Shown in pieces: positions 32,497 to 42,251 of a DNA stretch of 64,000 nucleotides. The stretch lies in contig NZ_JADGHZ010000002.1 of assembly GCF_019683595.1 (NCBI RefSeq), positions 1 through 64,000 on the forward strand, read 5' to 3'. The stretch is from Sphaerobacter sp. (lineage in GTDB: Bacteria; Chloroflexota; Chloroflexia; Thermomicrobiales; Thermomicrobiaceae). How positions within the stretch are numbered: position 1 is the first letter of the stretch; each line of letters begins with the position of its first letter. The position numbers were made by a program, and so were the translations under genes. Below the pieces are notes generated by a model, which saw nothing but the letters and a program-made list of their open reading frames with translations, did no database searches and had not been told where the DNA came from.

Positions 32497-34015
32497 GCCG
32501 CTGCCCAGCCTGCCAGCCCCAACGCTGTTCGGCTGGGCGCTCGCCGTCGCGGCTGTTCTGGCTATCCTGATACTGCCTCGACCGTTCGACCTGCTGGCCA
32601 TCCCGGCGGTCGCCGCCGGACTGTTCTACCTGCTCGTCCCCGCCGCAGCGGCGGTCTTCCTCGTCGCGTCGGTCCCCGTGCAGGCAACGGGGGCCGTCAG
32701 TGCAGGCGGGGTCGAATGGACGGCTACCAAGGTCGCACTAGGCGCGGCCGTGGGTGCGCTCGCCGTTCACCTGGTCACCCGGCGCGAAACCATCCGGTGG
32801 TCGAGCATCCTGGTGCCGTACTGCGCGTACCTGCTGGTGATGGTGGCGTCGCTGCATGACGCCCAGTTCCTCCGCCCTGGCATTGCCGAAATCTACCGCT
32901 GGTCGACACCGCTCTTTGCCTTCGTGCTGGTCCTGTACGTGGTGCGCTCGCGGCGGGCGGCACTGGCCATCCCGATTGCCATCGGCGCGGGAGTGCTGTG
33001 GCAGGCGACCTCGGGGGTGATCCAGTCACTCCTCGAGCTGGGCCCCGCGAGTTTCGCCGCGGGTGGCGGGCTGTCCCGCGCCTACGGCAGCTTCGGTAAG
33101 CCGAACACCTACGCCGCCTACCTGGAGCTGAGCGCGCCCCTGCTGCTGGCATTGGCTGGGTGGGGGTTTGGTCAAATCGTTGAGCAACTCCGCGCGTACC
33201 GAAAGACCCGGCTGCACGGGATGGTGGCGAGTCGCGCCGAACGCGCGGGCGTCATTTGGTGGACCGGGTTCACCCTCTGGATGGCCGTGTGTGCGCTGGC
33301 CGGTTTGGTCGGCATCGTCCTCAGCTTTTCCCGTGGCGCGTGGCTGGGCACCGCGGCCGGGCTCCTCGCGATGCTGCTCGTGTCGGCAAGAGGACTGCCG
33401 ATCGCCCGCGTTGCCGTCGCCGGCGTCGTGGCCGTGGTGCTGCTCACGGGGGGCATGCGCTACGCGCCCGAGGCGGTGCAAGAACGCTACGAGCAGCTTG
33501 TGAGCCAGGTCCGGCTCTTCGACGCGCGCCAGGTTATCGTGACGCCGGAGAACTTCGCGGCCGTGGAGCGTATGGCGCACTGGCAAACCGGGATCGCCAT
33601 GTTCCAAGCCGAACCGCTGCTCGGTGTCGGCGTCGGGAATTTCAACGGTCGTTTCCGCGACTTCCAGGTCCATCCCGGATTTCCCACCTCCGCGGGCCAC
33701 GCGCACAACTACTACATCCAAGCCGCCGCAGAAACTGGCACGCTCGGCCTTGCCGTATACCTGTGGCTCATCGGGACCGCTCTGGCGGTCGCGCTGAGGG
33801 CGGCCCGGACAACGCGTGATGCCTTGAGCCGGGCGGTCGGGCTGGGCGCGGTCGGCGTGACGGTGGCCCTGATGGTGCACAATGTCGTGGAGAACCTGCA
33901 TGTCCTGAGCCTCGGCATTCAACTCGCCGCAATCTGGGCGCTCGCCGTGCTCGCCCTCTACAATCCACCTTGGAGCGGCGTCGCGCAGGCGGAAGAGGGA
34001 ACGAACAGCGCGTGA
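32477..34015 (+). CDS. O-antigen ligase/polymerase (Wzy/WaaL-like) membrane protein
   Basis: SFGKPNTYAAYLELSAPLLLAL, LSFSRGAWLGTAAGL, GVGVGNFNGRF, HAHNYYIQAAAETG. Confidence 0.85.
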   Translation: MRFSTAKPLPSLPAPTLFGWALAVAAVLAILILPRPFDLLAIPAVAAGLFYLLVPAAAAVFLVASVPVQATGAVSAGGVEWTATKVALGAAVGALAVHLVTRRETIRWSSILVPYCAYLLVMVASLHDAQFLRPGIAEIYRWSTPLFAFVLVLYVVRSRRAALAIPIAIGAGVLWQATSGVIQSLLELGPASFAAGGGLSRAYGSFGKPNTYAAYLELSAPLLLALAGWGFGQIVEQLRAYRKTRLHGMVASRAERAGVIWWTGFTLWMAVCALAGLVGIVLSFSRGAWLGTAAGLLAMLLVSARGLPIARVAVAGVVAVVLLTGGMRYAPEAVQERYEQLVSQVRLFDARQVIVTPENFAAVERMAHWQTGIAMFQAEPLLGVGVGNFNGRFRDFQVHPGFPTSAGHAHNYYIQAAAETGTLGLAVYLWLIGTALAVALRAARTTRDALSRAVGLGAVGVTVALMVHNVVENLHVLSLGIQLAAIWALAVLALYNPPWSGVAQAEEGTNSA

Positions 34016-35109
34016 GGACAACACCACGACTCGATGAGACACACTCGGAGCACGTACCCGCCCCGACACCGGCCGCCGACTCTAACGGCGCCACTCCCAG
34101 GGACGCCATACCGCCCGACGACAACGGCTGGAGCGACGATTCGCTGCTTCGGCGGGTACTCCGCCCGCAGACACTCATCTCGTTCGGACTCGCCGCCGCC
34201 ATCGTCGCCTTCATGCTCACCCGCTTCGACCTCGATCTTCGCGCGGTCCTGAGCGAGATGCGGCACGCAAACCCGCTCTACCTCGGGCTTGCGTTCGCGT
34301 CGTACTACGGTGCCTTCGGCTTCCGCGCGGCGCGCTGGCGCTCGCTGCTGGAGAGCGCGGAGATCCGCCCGCCGGACGGCGAATCACTGCCGGGGCTACC
34401 CGGTCTCAGCGCGATCTTCGTCCTCTCATGGTTCGCCAACTGCATCGTGCCGGCCAAGCTCGGCGATGCCTACCGCGGGTTCCTGCTCAAACAGCGGGCG
34501 CGCACGTCGTTCAGCGGCGCGCTCGGGACGATCTTCGCCGAACGGTTGGTCGACCTGGCAACACTGGCCGCGCTCCTGGTGGGGTCCGGCTTCGTCGTGT
34601 TTGGACGCCACCTCCCACGCACCATCACGTCGTGGATGTTCTTCGCTGCGGGGTTGGCGGTGCTCATGGTCGCCGGACTCCTGTTCATCGTGCGCTTCCG
34701 TCATCGGCTGCGCGCCCTGGTGCCCACCCGCCTCCGGCACCACTACGTCCGTATCGAAGAGGGGGTAATCGGCTCGTTCGGGAGCGTCCCCACGGTGCTC
34801 GGTCTCACGGCGATCATCTGGCTGCTGGAGGGGGTTCGCCTCTACTTCGTCAGCATGGCGGTCGGTGCGGGCGTGTCGATCGCTGCCGCCCTGTTCGTCG
34901 CGCTGCTCGCCAGCCTTCTGACCGTCGTCCCGGTCACTCCCGCTGGCCTGGGATTTGTCGAGTTGGGTATCGTGGGTGCGCTGACCCTCTTCGGGGTGTT
35001 CCACCAAACCGCCGCGTCGGTGGCACTCCTCGACCGGGTCGTGGCGTACTGGAGCGTCATCGCCGTCGGGGCGGTTCTCTATCTCATCACCCGCTGGCGA
35101 TGGCGGTGA
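34012..35109 (+). CDS. Lysylphosphatidylglycerol synthase TM region / UPF0104 flippase-like protein
   Basis: Multi-TM; FRAARWRSLLE, VPAKLGDAYRGFLLKQRA, VTPAGLGFVELGIVG. Confidence 0.85.
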   Translation: MRTTPRLDETHSEHVPAPTPAADSNGATPRDAIPPDDNGWSDDSLLRRVLRPQTLISFGLAAAIVAFMLTRFDLDLRAVLSEMRHANPLYLGLAFASYYGAFGFRAARWRSLLESAEIRPPDGESLPGLPGLSAIFVLSWFANCIVPAKLGDAYRGFLLKQRARTSFSGALGTIFAERLVDLATLAALLVGSGFVVFGRHLPRTITSWMFFAAGLAVLMVAGLLFIVRFRHRLRALVPTRLRHHYVRIEEGVIGSFGSVPTVLGLTAIIWLLEGVRLYFVSMAVGAGVSIAAALFVALLASLLTVVPVTPAGLGFVELGIVGALTLFGVFHQTAASVALLDRVVAYWSVIAVGAVLYLITRWRWR

Positions 35110-35116
35110 GGCAGGT

Positions 35117-36250
35117 ATGAGGATCGCGATTGACTATACCCCTGCCATCCGGCAGGGAGCGGGAATCGGACGCTACACGCGGAGCCTCGTCAGCGCCGTC
35201 GCGCAGCGCCTCGGGGATGACGAAGAACTGGTTCTGTGGTATGCGCGGGATGCCGAGCCGGAAGATCCGCCTTCGTGGGATAACGGTCGTGTGCAGCTCC
35301 GGAGGGTGCCCCTGCCGGAGCGCGTGCTAACGGGCGCGTGGCACCGGCTCCACGCCCCGGTCCGGCTTGAGCACCTGATCGGCTCCGTCGACGTCGTCCA
35401 CGGCCCCGACTTCGTCATCCCGCCGACCAGCGCGCCGGCGGTCGTCACGATCCACGATCTCAGCTACATCGTCACACCCGAATACGCTCACCCTGCCCTC
35501 CGCCGTTACCTGATGCAGGCGGTGCCCCGCGCACTCGAGCGAGCCGCGGGGATCATTGCAGTCTCAGAGACGACCGCGGCCGACCTGGTCGAGCACTACA
35601 GCGCGCCGCGCGAGCGCATCACCGTCATCCCCAACGGGGTGGATCCTCGCTTCCAGCCTCCGGCACCCGATGAAATCCATCGCGTCCATGCCCAGCTCGA
35701 AGTTCGGCGCCCGTACTTCCTCACGGTCGGCACCATCGAGCCACGGAAGAACCATCGCACAATCCTCACGGCATTCGAGAAGGTGTATGCGGCCCATCCC
35801 GAGGTGTCGTTACTCATCGTCGGGCGGCATGGCTGGCTGGCCGATCCCATCGTGGCTGACATCGACGCGGCCGCGCGCAAACTACCGGTCCGCCTACTTT
35901 CTCGCATCGACGACCGGCTGCTCCCCGGCCTCTACGCCGGGAGCACCGCGCTCGTCTATCCTTCGTGGTATGAGGGGTTCGGCCTCCCCGTGGTCGAGGC
36001 GATGGCGAGCGGGGCTGCGGTGATTACTAGCGACCACGGTGCCCTTGCCGAGGTCGCGGGCGATGCCGCCCTGCTGGTACCGGCGGGCGACGCGGACAAG
36101 CTTGCGGAACAGATGTGTCGCGTGCTGGAAGATGACGCCTTGCGCGATGAGCTCGTGCGCCGCGGCCGCGAGCGGGCGGCACAGTTCACCTGGGAGGCTG
36201 CCGCCGATGCGCACCTGGCGCTGTACCGACGAGTGAGGGCAGAGCGGTGA
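35117..36250 (+). CDS. Family 4 glycosyltransferase
   Basis: VTIHDLSYIVTPEYAHPALRRY, YFLTVGTIEPRKNHRTIL, YPSWYEGFGLPVVEAMASGAAVITSD. Confidence 0.92.
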   Translation: MRIAIDYTPAIRQGAGIGRYTRSLVSAVAQRLGDDEELVLWYARDAEPEDPPSWDNGRVQLRRVPLPERVLTGAWHRLHAPVRLEHLIGSVDVVHGPDFVIPPTSAPAVVTIHDLSYIVTPEYAHPALRRYLMQAVPRALERAAGIIAVSETTAADLVEHYSAPRERITVIPNGVDPRFQPPAPDEIHRVHAQLEVRRPYFLTVGTIEPRKNHRTILTAFEKVYAAHPEVSLLIVGRHGWLADPIVADIDAAARKLPVRLLSRIDDRLLPGLYAGSTALVYPSWYEGFGLPVVEAMASGAAVITSDHGALAEVAGDAALLVPAGDADKLAEQMCRVLEDDALRDELVRRGRERAAQFTWEAAADAHLALYRRVRAER

Positions 36251-36426
36251 ACGAGCAGTTGCCCGAACCGCCCAACAACGAGCCGGCGCCGTCTGAGCCG
36301 CGCCGCCCAAGCAGCAGCGCGAGTCGATCCATCATCTTGATCGCCGTCATCGCCTACCTGCTGCTCGCCTGCATGATGGCAACGGTCGCGCTCGCCATCG
36401 TCTACCGCGTTTCGTCCGGCCGGTAG
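36247..36426 (+). CDS. 59-aa single-TM small protein
   Basis: GTGA overlap with the upstream GT; VNEQLPEPPNNEPAPSEPRRPSSSASRSIILIAVIAYLLLACMMATVALAIVYRVSSGR*; below the ORF-track cutoff. Confidence 0.6.
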   Translation: MNEQLPEPPNNEPAPSEPRRPSSSASRSIILIAVIAYLLLACMMATVALAIVYRVSSGR

Positions 36427-36450
36427 GCAACAGGAGATCTACGCCGCACG

Positions 36451-38031
36451 ATGACCGACGCGCTCGTAGACTGGCCCTATACCTCGGCGGCACTCCTGGC
36501 GGGTGCCGCCCTCTTTGCGACCCTGCTCTTCGCGCTCGCGCGGGTCGGCATCCCCGGCATCGACCGCATCTCCGGAAACACCGTGCAGCGATTAGCCAAG
36601 AACAGCGCCGCCCCGATTGTCGGGCAGCTCGCCAACCGCGCGGTGGACCTGGTCTTCGCGGCCTTCGTGCTCCGCCTCCTCGGTGCCACGGCCAATGGGC
36701 AGTACGCGGTCGCGGTCGTGGCGTGGCTGTACCTCAAGACGATCTCTGACTTCGGCCTCAGCGTTCTGGTCACGCGCGAAGCGGCGCGTGAACCCGATCG
36801 TGCCGGGCGCCTGCTTGGGGCCAGCACACTACTCCGTATCGTCGTGCTGGTCGCCTTGGTTCCCCCGGTTGCCACCTACACCGTCGGGGGCACGCACCTG
36901 TTCGACCTCTCGCGCGCGAGCGCCGTCGCCATCGGCCTGCTGACCCTCTCGCTCGTCCCCGGCAGTTACACCGAGGCGATCAACTCAATCTTCAACGCCC
37001 ATGAGCGAATGGAGCTGCCCGCCGCCCTCAATGTCGCCACAAACCTCTTCCGCTTCTGCCTCGGGCTGGCGGCCTTGGTAGCAGGCTTCGGTGTCGTCGG
37101 CCTTGCGCTCGTGGCGTTGGTGACGACCACCGTGTCCACGCTCGCCTACCACGTTGCGCTGCGACACCTCGGTGTGCGGCCTGAGTGGCGGCTCACCCGA
37201 ACCGAAGCGCGCTGGTTGATCACGCTCTCCTGGCCGCTCTTGTTGAACTCGCTCCTGGTAAACCTGTTCTTCCGGGCCGACGTGTTCATCATCCAGGCGA
37301 CCCGCGGCGACCACGCGCTCGGTGTCTATGACGCCGCCTACAAGTTCATCAACACGGTCCTCCTGGTTCCGACCTACTTCACCCTCGCCGTCTTCCCGAT
37401 CTTGTCGCGCTACGCCACGTCCGATCAGACGCGACTGATCGACAGCTACCGGCTCGCGATCAAGTTCATGCTGATCATCGCCTGGCCGATGACGCTCGGC
37501 ACGGTCGCGCTGGCGCCGCTCCTGATCGACATCCTCGGCGGCGCTGAGTTCCTCCCCGACTCCGCCAGCGCGCTGCGCGTCCTCATCTGGTTCCTGCCGT
37601 TAAGTTATGTCAATGGCGTAACCCAATACGTCCTGATCGCGGTGGACCGCCAGCGGTCGATCACCGGGGCCTTCGCCGCTGCGGTGGTGTTCAACCTGGG
37701 AGCCAACCTCCTGCTGGTGCCGCGGTACGGGATCTACGGGGCGGCGGCGGTGACCGTTGCTACCGAAGTCGTCATCTTCGGCACGCTCGGGGTCGCGGTG
37801 CGGCGTTACGTCGGGCGGCTCAACTGGTCCGACATTGCGTTCCGGCCGGCACTTGCCTCCGTTGCGATGGGTGCCGTGCTTCTCCTCACCTGGCGCCTCG
37901 GGGCGATCCCGGCAACCATCGCAGCCTGCGTCGCCTATGCGGGCGCGCTGGTCGTCTCCGGGGCAGTCGGACGACAGGAGGCGAACATCGTCCTCGCCCT
38001 CCTCGGACGAACCCGGACCGCTGCGTCGTGA
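36451..38031 (+). CDS. Polysaccharide flippase (Wzx/MATE-like)
   Basis: About 14 TM; KNSAAPIVGQLANRAVDLVFAAFVLRLLGATANGQYAVA. Confidence 0.88.
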   Translation: MTDALVDWPYTSAALLAGAALFATLLFALARVGIPGIDRISGNTVQRLAKNSAAPIVGQLANRAVDLVFAAFVLRLLGATANGQYAVAVVAWLYLKTISDFGLSVLVTREAAREPDRAGRLLGASTLLRIVVLVALVPPVATYTVGGTHLFDLSRASAVAIGLLTLSLVPGSYTEAINSIFNAHERMELPAALNVATNLFRFCLGLAALVAGFGVVGLALVALVTTTVSTLAYHVALRHLGVRPEWRLTRTEARWLITLSWPLLLNSLLVNLFFRADVFIIQATRGDHALGVYDAAYKFINTVLLVPTYFTLAVFPILSRYATSDQTRLIDSYRLAIKFMLIIAWPMTLGTVALAPLLIDILGGAEFLPDSASALRVLIWFLPLSYVNGVTQYVLIAVDRQRSITGAFAAAVVFNLGANLLLVPRYGIYGAAAVTVATEVVIFGTLGVAVRRYVGRLNWSDIAFRPALASVAMGAVLLLTWRLGAIPATIAACVAYAGALVVSGAVGRQEANIVLALLGRTRTAAS

Positions 38032-38096
38032 GCGTCCGCAACGTACGTACTGGGTCGTGCTGGTCCCGCGTTCCCGCGCCAGGACGGCGATTTCTC

Positions 38097-38126
38097 TTGA
38101 CACCCCCGGGAGAGCCGTGGTACCAT
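38097..38126 (+). promoter_or_regulatory. tRNA-Asp promoter
   Basis: TTGACA - 18 nt - TACCAT, 16 nt before the tRNA. Confidence 0.55.
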
Positions 38127-38142
38127 TCCCGCCGGTTGGCTT

Positions 38143-38219
38143 GGAGGCGTGGTGTAGTGGCCTAACATGCAGCCCTGTCAAGGCTGAGATCGCGGGTTCG
38201 AATCCCGTCGCTTCCGCCA
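38143..38219 (+). tRNA. tRNA-Asp (GTC), CCA encoded
   Basis: Acceptor GGAGGCG/CGCTTCC, anticodon stem-loop CAGCC-CTGTCAA-GGCTG, GTTCGAATC T-arm, G + CCA. Confidence 0.93.
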
Positions 38220-38232
38220 GACAGCATCTCGC

Positions 38233-38263
38233 ACGGCGACCCACGCGGGTCGCTGTGTTGTTT
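38233..38263 (+). terminator. Terminator after first tRNA-Asp
   Basis: ACGGCGACCC-ACGC-GGGTCGCTGT then GTTGTTT. Confidence 0.55.
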
Positions 38264-38391
38264 GCCGCGACGTGTGGTCGAGCCAGGCGCTCGGACCAGA
38301 GGCGGCACCGTCGGCTCGCTCTGTGGCGCTCCATGCCCGACAGGCGCGGGCACGACGGGGAAAAACATGGTAGAGTATGGGCCAACGGCGT

Positions 38392-38465
38392 GGGGGCGTG
38401 GTGTAGTGGCCTAACATGCAGCCCTGTCAAGGCTGAGATCGCGGGTTCGAATCCCGTCGCTCCCG
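38392..38465 (+). tRNA. tRNA-Asp (GTC), second copy, CCA not encoded
   Basis: Acceptor GGGGGCG/CGCTCCC, same anticodon arm and T-arm, followed by CCG. Confidence 0.93.
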
Positions 38466-38480
38466 CCGCAAGAACCCAGA

Positions 38481-38515
38481 GACGGCGACCCGGATGGGTC
38501 GCCGTCTTGTTGTCT
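38481..38515 (+). terminator. Terminator after second tRNA-Asp
   Basis: Perfect 11-bp stem GACGGCGACCC-GGAT-GGGTCGCCGTC then TTGTTGTCT. Confidence 0.65.
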
Positions 38516-38669
38516 GGAAGCAGCCGGAACCGCCTGCCGTCCCTCGCGTGCCGCCGAACGAGGCCGCAATGGCCTGTCCGATCACGGGCGGTCTCGGACT
38601 GTGCGGCCCTGCCCTCGGCGCGTGCGGTGAACGAGCCGTGCGGCGGGTGGACCCTACGCGGCCCCTTGC

Positions 38670-39149
38670 CTATCGGCCCTCGTAGGCGCGCTGAAGCTCG
38701 GCGATGTCGAGCTTCGACATCTTGAGCATCGTCGACATCACGCGGTTCGCCCGCTCGCGGTCCTTATCCTGGAGGTACTCGTTCAGGATCGACGGGACGA
38801 CCTGCCAGGACACCCCGAACTTGTCCTTCAACCAGCCACAAGGACCCGGCTCGCCGCCATCCGCGGTTAGCTTCTCCCAGTAGTAGTCGACCTCTTCCTG
38901 CGATGCACAGTCGATAATGAACGAAACAGCCTCGTTGAACGTGAACTCCGGCCCGCCGTTGAGCGCCAGGAACTCCTGGCCGTTGATCCTGAACAAGATT
39001 GTCACGACGGAACCCGGCTCGCCCGGCCCCACCTCGGTGTACCGGGTGACCTCGAGCACCTCGGAGTTGGGAAACACCGACACGTAGAAGTTCGTGGCTT
39101 CCTCTGCCTGACCGTTGAACCACAGGCACGGGGTGATTGACTGCGCCAT
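38670..39149 (-). CDS. VOC superfamily / PhnB-like protein
   Basis: MAQSITPCLWFNGQAEEATNFYVSVFPNSEV, GPCGWLKDKFGVSWQVVP. Confidence 0.92.
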   Translation of the reverse strand: MAQSITPCLWFNGQAEEATNFYVSVFPNSEVLEVTRYTEVGPGEPGSVVTILFRINGQEFLALNGGPEFTFNEAVSFIIDCASQEEVDYYWEKLTADGGEPGPCGWLKDKFGVSWQVVPSILNEYLQDKDRERANRVMSTMLKMSKLDIAELQRAYEGR

Positions 39150-40185
39150 GCTCCGCTCCGAATCGCTAGGCTCCGGCAGTACCGTCGCCACTGAAGTTAG
39201 CGGTCTCATTAGATAGTCGATCGGCCTCGGACGAAATCGACACCGTGGGTGCCGTGGCATCGTGTTGCTGGCCACCGCACACGACCCCGCGGATTCACTG
39301 AGCGGCGCACCACTCCACTTCGTGGCGTGTTTCCGTTGAGTAGCCGGCTCGGCAAGGGGGATGACGGCCCGCCGCCTCTCCGGCAAGAGATCGCGCCCTC
39401 TTCTGCGGGGGCCATTGACGGAGGCGGTGGCTGAGACTCCGTTCAGCATTCGTGGCACACCGAGTGCTCGCAACACTCCCCCATCGTGCTGGTGGTACTC
39501 CCGGTGACCGCGGGCGCTATCGCCGCACCCGTCTTGACGGGACGAATGCGCCGAGCGTGCGCCAACCGGCGTGCACATCTGATCCGGCGCCCCGGGGTTT
39601 TCGGTGGCAAGCCCCGGCGGCTGGGACCGGGCGTCGGCACAAGTCTAAACCCATATGTGACAGGAGCGGCGCCACGGTGACCGCCCGCGCACCAAGGTCG
39701 CTGACGGGAGCGCTGCTACCGGCCGTCAGGAGTGCGCACAGCCCCGAACCTACGATCCGAGGCGATGTTCGCCTTCATCCGGCCGGAGAGGCCGGCGAGC
39801 TCGGGGATCGAGGTTAACACGAGGCATCTGACGACTAGACGCCAAACGACGCCACTAGCCCGGAAGCGCGACCACGCCGACATGCTCCACCCACCGGTCG
39901 GCCTCGCTCGTCCACCAGGCGACTCGGGACAGTGTGCTATTGCGTCGAATCCGCACCCTCTGGGCGCTCCTCACCCCCTGTATGGACGCGGCAGCGTCTG
40001 CGTTCTTGACAGTGTTCCAAGAATGTTAGGTTGTTGGCTGTGTCGGGTAAGCCAGAGTTCATCCGTCCCAACTAGGCTCACTGGGTAGTAGACGGTCAGC
40101 ACTCACAGCACCGGCACCCCCGGTGTACAGGTGCTCAGAACCGTTGTTCCCTCTCGACCCATGCAAGAGCCGAAGGGGAGGACCA

Positions 40186-40893
40186 GTGTCCAACAGGGCC
40201 ATGAACACGCAAGCCGGTCGACCGCGAACCGTCATCGTGCTCGGGAAGGGTACGCTGGCGATTCGGATCGCCGACTGGTTCTATCGGAGTCCCGACTACC
40301 ACCTGACACAGGTCGTCCCGGTGATTCCCGAGCCGACCTGGACCGACTCGTTGACCGAGTGGGCGCGCGAGCACGGCGTGCCCGTCGTGGCCTCAGGCCA
40401 CTACCGCGACATCGAGGGGGTTCACGACGAGTCCTGGCGCGTCGACCTGGCGATGTCCGTCTTCTACGGGCACATCATCCGCCCGTGGTTCATCGCCAAG
40501 TGCGAGCGGATTTGGAATCTCCACAACGGCCCGCTCCCGCGGTACCGGGGAGTGTCGCCCATCAACTGGGCTTTGAAGAACGGCGAACGGAAGCACGGCG
40601 TGACCATCCACGAGATCACGTCGGGAATCGACGACGGGCCGATCATTGCTCAGGTGGAGTACTCAATTTATCCCGAGTTTGACGAAGTCCAAGACGTCTA
40701 CCTCCGTGCACTGGAGTACGGCTGGACGCTCTTCCAGCAGACGATGCCGCTCGCCGACCGCATCACCCCGCGGCCGCAGGACGAATCGCTCGCCACGTAT
40801 TACAGCCGCGAGCACGACGCGCTGCTCGGGGATCGCCGCGATTTTACACGGGCTGCATCCCGGCGGCAGTTGGCTGCCAGCGACCGCCACTAG
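40186..40893 (+). CDS. Formyltransferase-fold protein (Formyl_trans_N)
   Basis: IWNLHNGPLPRYRGVSPINWALKNGERKHGVTIHEITSGIDDGPIIAQ; GTG start with GGGGAGG upstream. Confidence 0.85.
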   Translation: MSNRAMNTQAGRPRTVIVLGKGTLAIRIADWFYRSPDYHLTQVVPVIPEPTWTDSLTEWAREHGVPVVASGHYRDIEGVHDESWRVDLAMSVFYGHIIRPWFIAKCERIWNLHNGPLPRYRGVSPINWALKNGERKHGVTIHEITSGIDDGPIIAQVEYSIYPEFDEVQDVYLRALEYGWTLFQQTMPLADRITPRPQDESLATYYSREHDALLGDRRDFTRAASRRQLAASDRH

Positions 40894-40898
40894 CGCAG

Positions 40899-42248
40899 GT
40901 GGCTTGGCAGACGTCTCGGACGCGACGAACAGGTTGGAAGGGCGAGCAGGGAGTGACCGAGCGCACCAGGTTGGACCAAACAGCAGCGGAACGGGGCGTT
41001 GCGAGCACCGTCGAACGACAGGCGGCGGATAATCCAGCGTACACCGAGCCACGCCGGAACCGATCTGCTGGACGACCGAACACCGAGACGGTCGGTGCCG
41101 TCGTGGTCGGCGGCAACTTCCCCGGGCTCGGCATTGTCCGGAGCCTCGGGCGTCGAGGCATCCCGGTGTGCGTCATCGACGACGAAATCTCCGTCAGCCG
41201 GGTCTCCCGGTACACCACGCACCACGTCCGCGTCCCCGACCTCCTCGACGAGCAGCGTGCGGTCGAGACGGTGCTCGACGTCGGACGGCGACTTGGGCTG
41301 GACGGCTGGATCCTCTACCCGACGCGCGACGAGAACGTCGCCGCGTTCGCACGCTACCGCGACCAGCTCAGCGCCCAGTACCGCGTGCCGAGCCCGGGCT
41401 GGGAAAGTGTGCAGTGGATCTGGGACAAGCGCCGGACCTACGAGATGGCCGGCCAGCTCGGCATCCCGGCACCGCGCACCTGGTGCCCTCGGGACGTTGC
41501 GGAGCTCGATGAGCTGAACGTCGAGCTGCCGGTCGCGATCAAGCCGGCCATCAAGGAGCACTTCATCTACGCGACGAAGGCTAAAGCCTGGCGCGCGGAC
41601 ACGCGCGAGGAGCTGCGCGAGAAGTTCCAGCAGGCCGCGGCGCTGGTCGGGCCCGGCGAAGCGATGGTGCAGGAACTCATACCGGGAGACGGGCGCCACC
41701 AATTCGCCTACTGTGCCTTCTACAAGGATGGACAGGCGATCGGCAGTATGGTCGCCCAGCGCCGGCGCCAGCACCCGCCGGAGTTCGGCCGGGCAAGCAC
41801 CCTGGCCGAGACGGTCGATATCCCACTCCTCGAGGAGTTGTCCGAACGCTTTCTACGCCACGTCAACTTCTACGGGCTCGTGGAGATGGAGTATAAGCTC
41901 GACCCGCGCGACGGGCAGTACAAGCTCCTCGACATCAACGCACGCGCCTGGGGCTACCACACCCTGGGGCAACGGGCAGGCGTCGACTTCCCGTACCTCC
42001 TGTACGCCGATCAGGTTGGACTCCCGGTCGAGCCCTGCCGGGCCCAACCGGGGATCCGATGGATCCGGCTGGTGACCGACTTGCCGACCGGTGCCGTCGA
42101 GATCAAGGACGGGACGCTCTCCTTGCGCTCGTATCTGCGCTCGCTGCGCGGCATCCACATCGAGTCGGTCTTCGCACGCGAGGATCCCCTTCCCGGGATC
42201 TTCGAACTCGCGTTGATCCCGTACGAAGCCATCAAGCGGGGGTTCTAG
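40899..42248 (+). CDS. ATP-grasp carboxylate-amine ligase-like protein
   Basis: VVVGGNFPGLGIVRSLGRRGIPV, LPVAIKPAIKEHF, MVQELIPGDGRHQFAY, YKLLDINARAWGYH. Confidence 0.85.
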   Translation: MAWQTSRTRRTGWKGEQGVTERTRLDQTAAERGVASTVERQAADNPAYTEPRRNRSAGRPNTETVGAVVVGGNFPGLGIVRSLGRRGIPVCVIDDEISVSRVSRYTTHHVRVPDLLDEQRAVETVLDVGRRLGLDGWILYPTRDENVAAFARYRDQLSAQYRVPSPGWESVQWIWDKRRTYEMAGQLGIPAPRTWCPRDVAELDELNVELPVAIKPAIKEHFIYATKAKAWRADTREELREKFQQAAALVGPGEAMVQELIPGDGRHQFAYCAFYKDGQAIGSMVAQRRRQHPPEFGRASTLAETVDIPLLEELSERFLRHVNFYGLVEMEYKLDPRDGQYKLLDINARAWGYHTLGQRAGVDFPYLLYADQVGLPVEPCRAQPGIRWIRLVTDLPTGAVEIKDGTLSLRSYLRSLRGIHIESVFAREDPLPGIFELALIPYEAIKRGF

Positions 42249-42251
42249 AAC

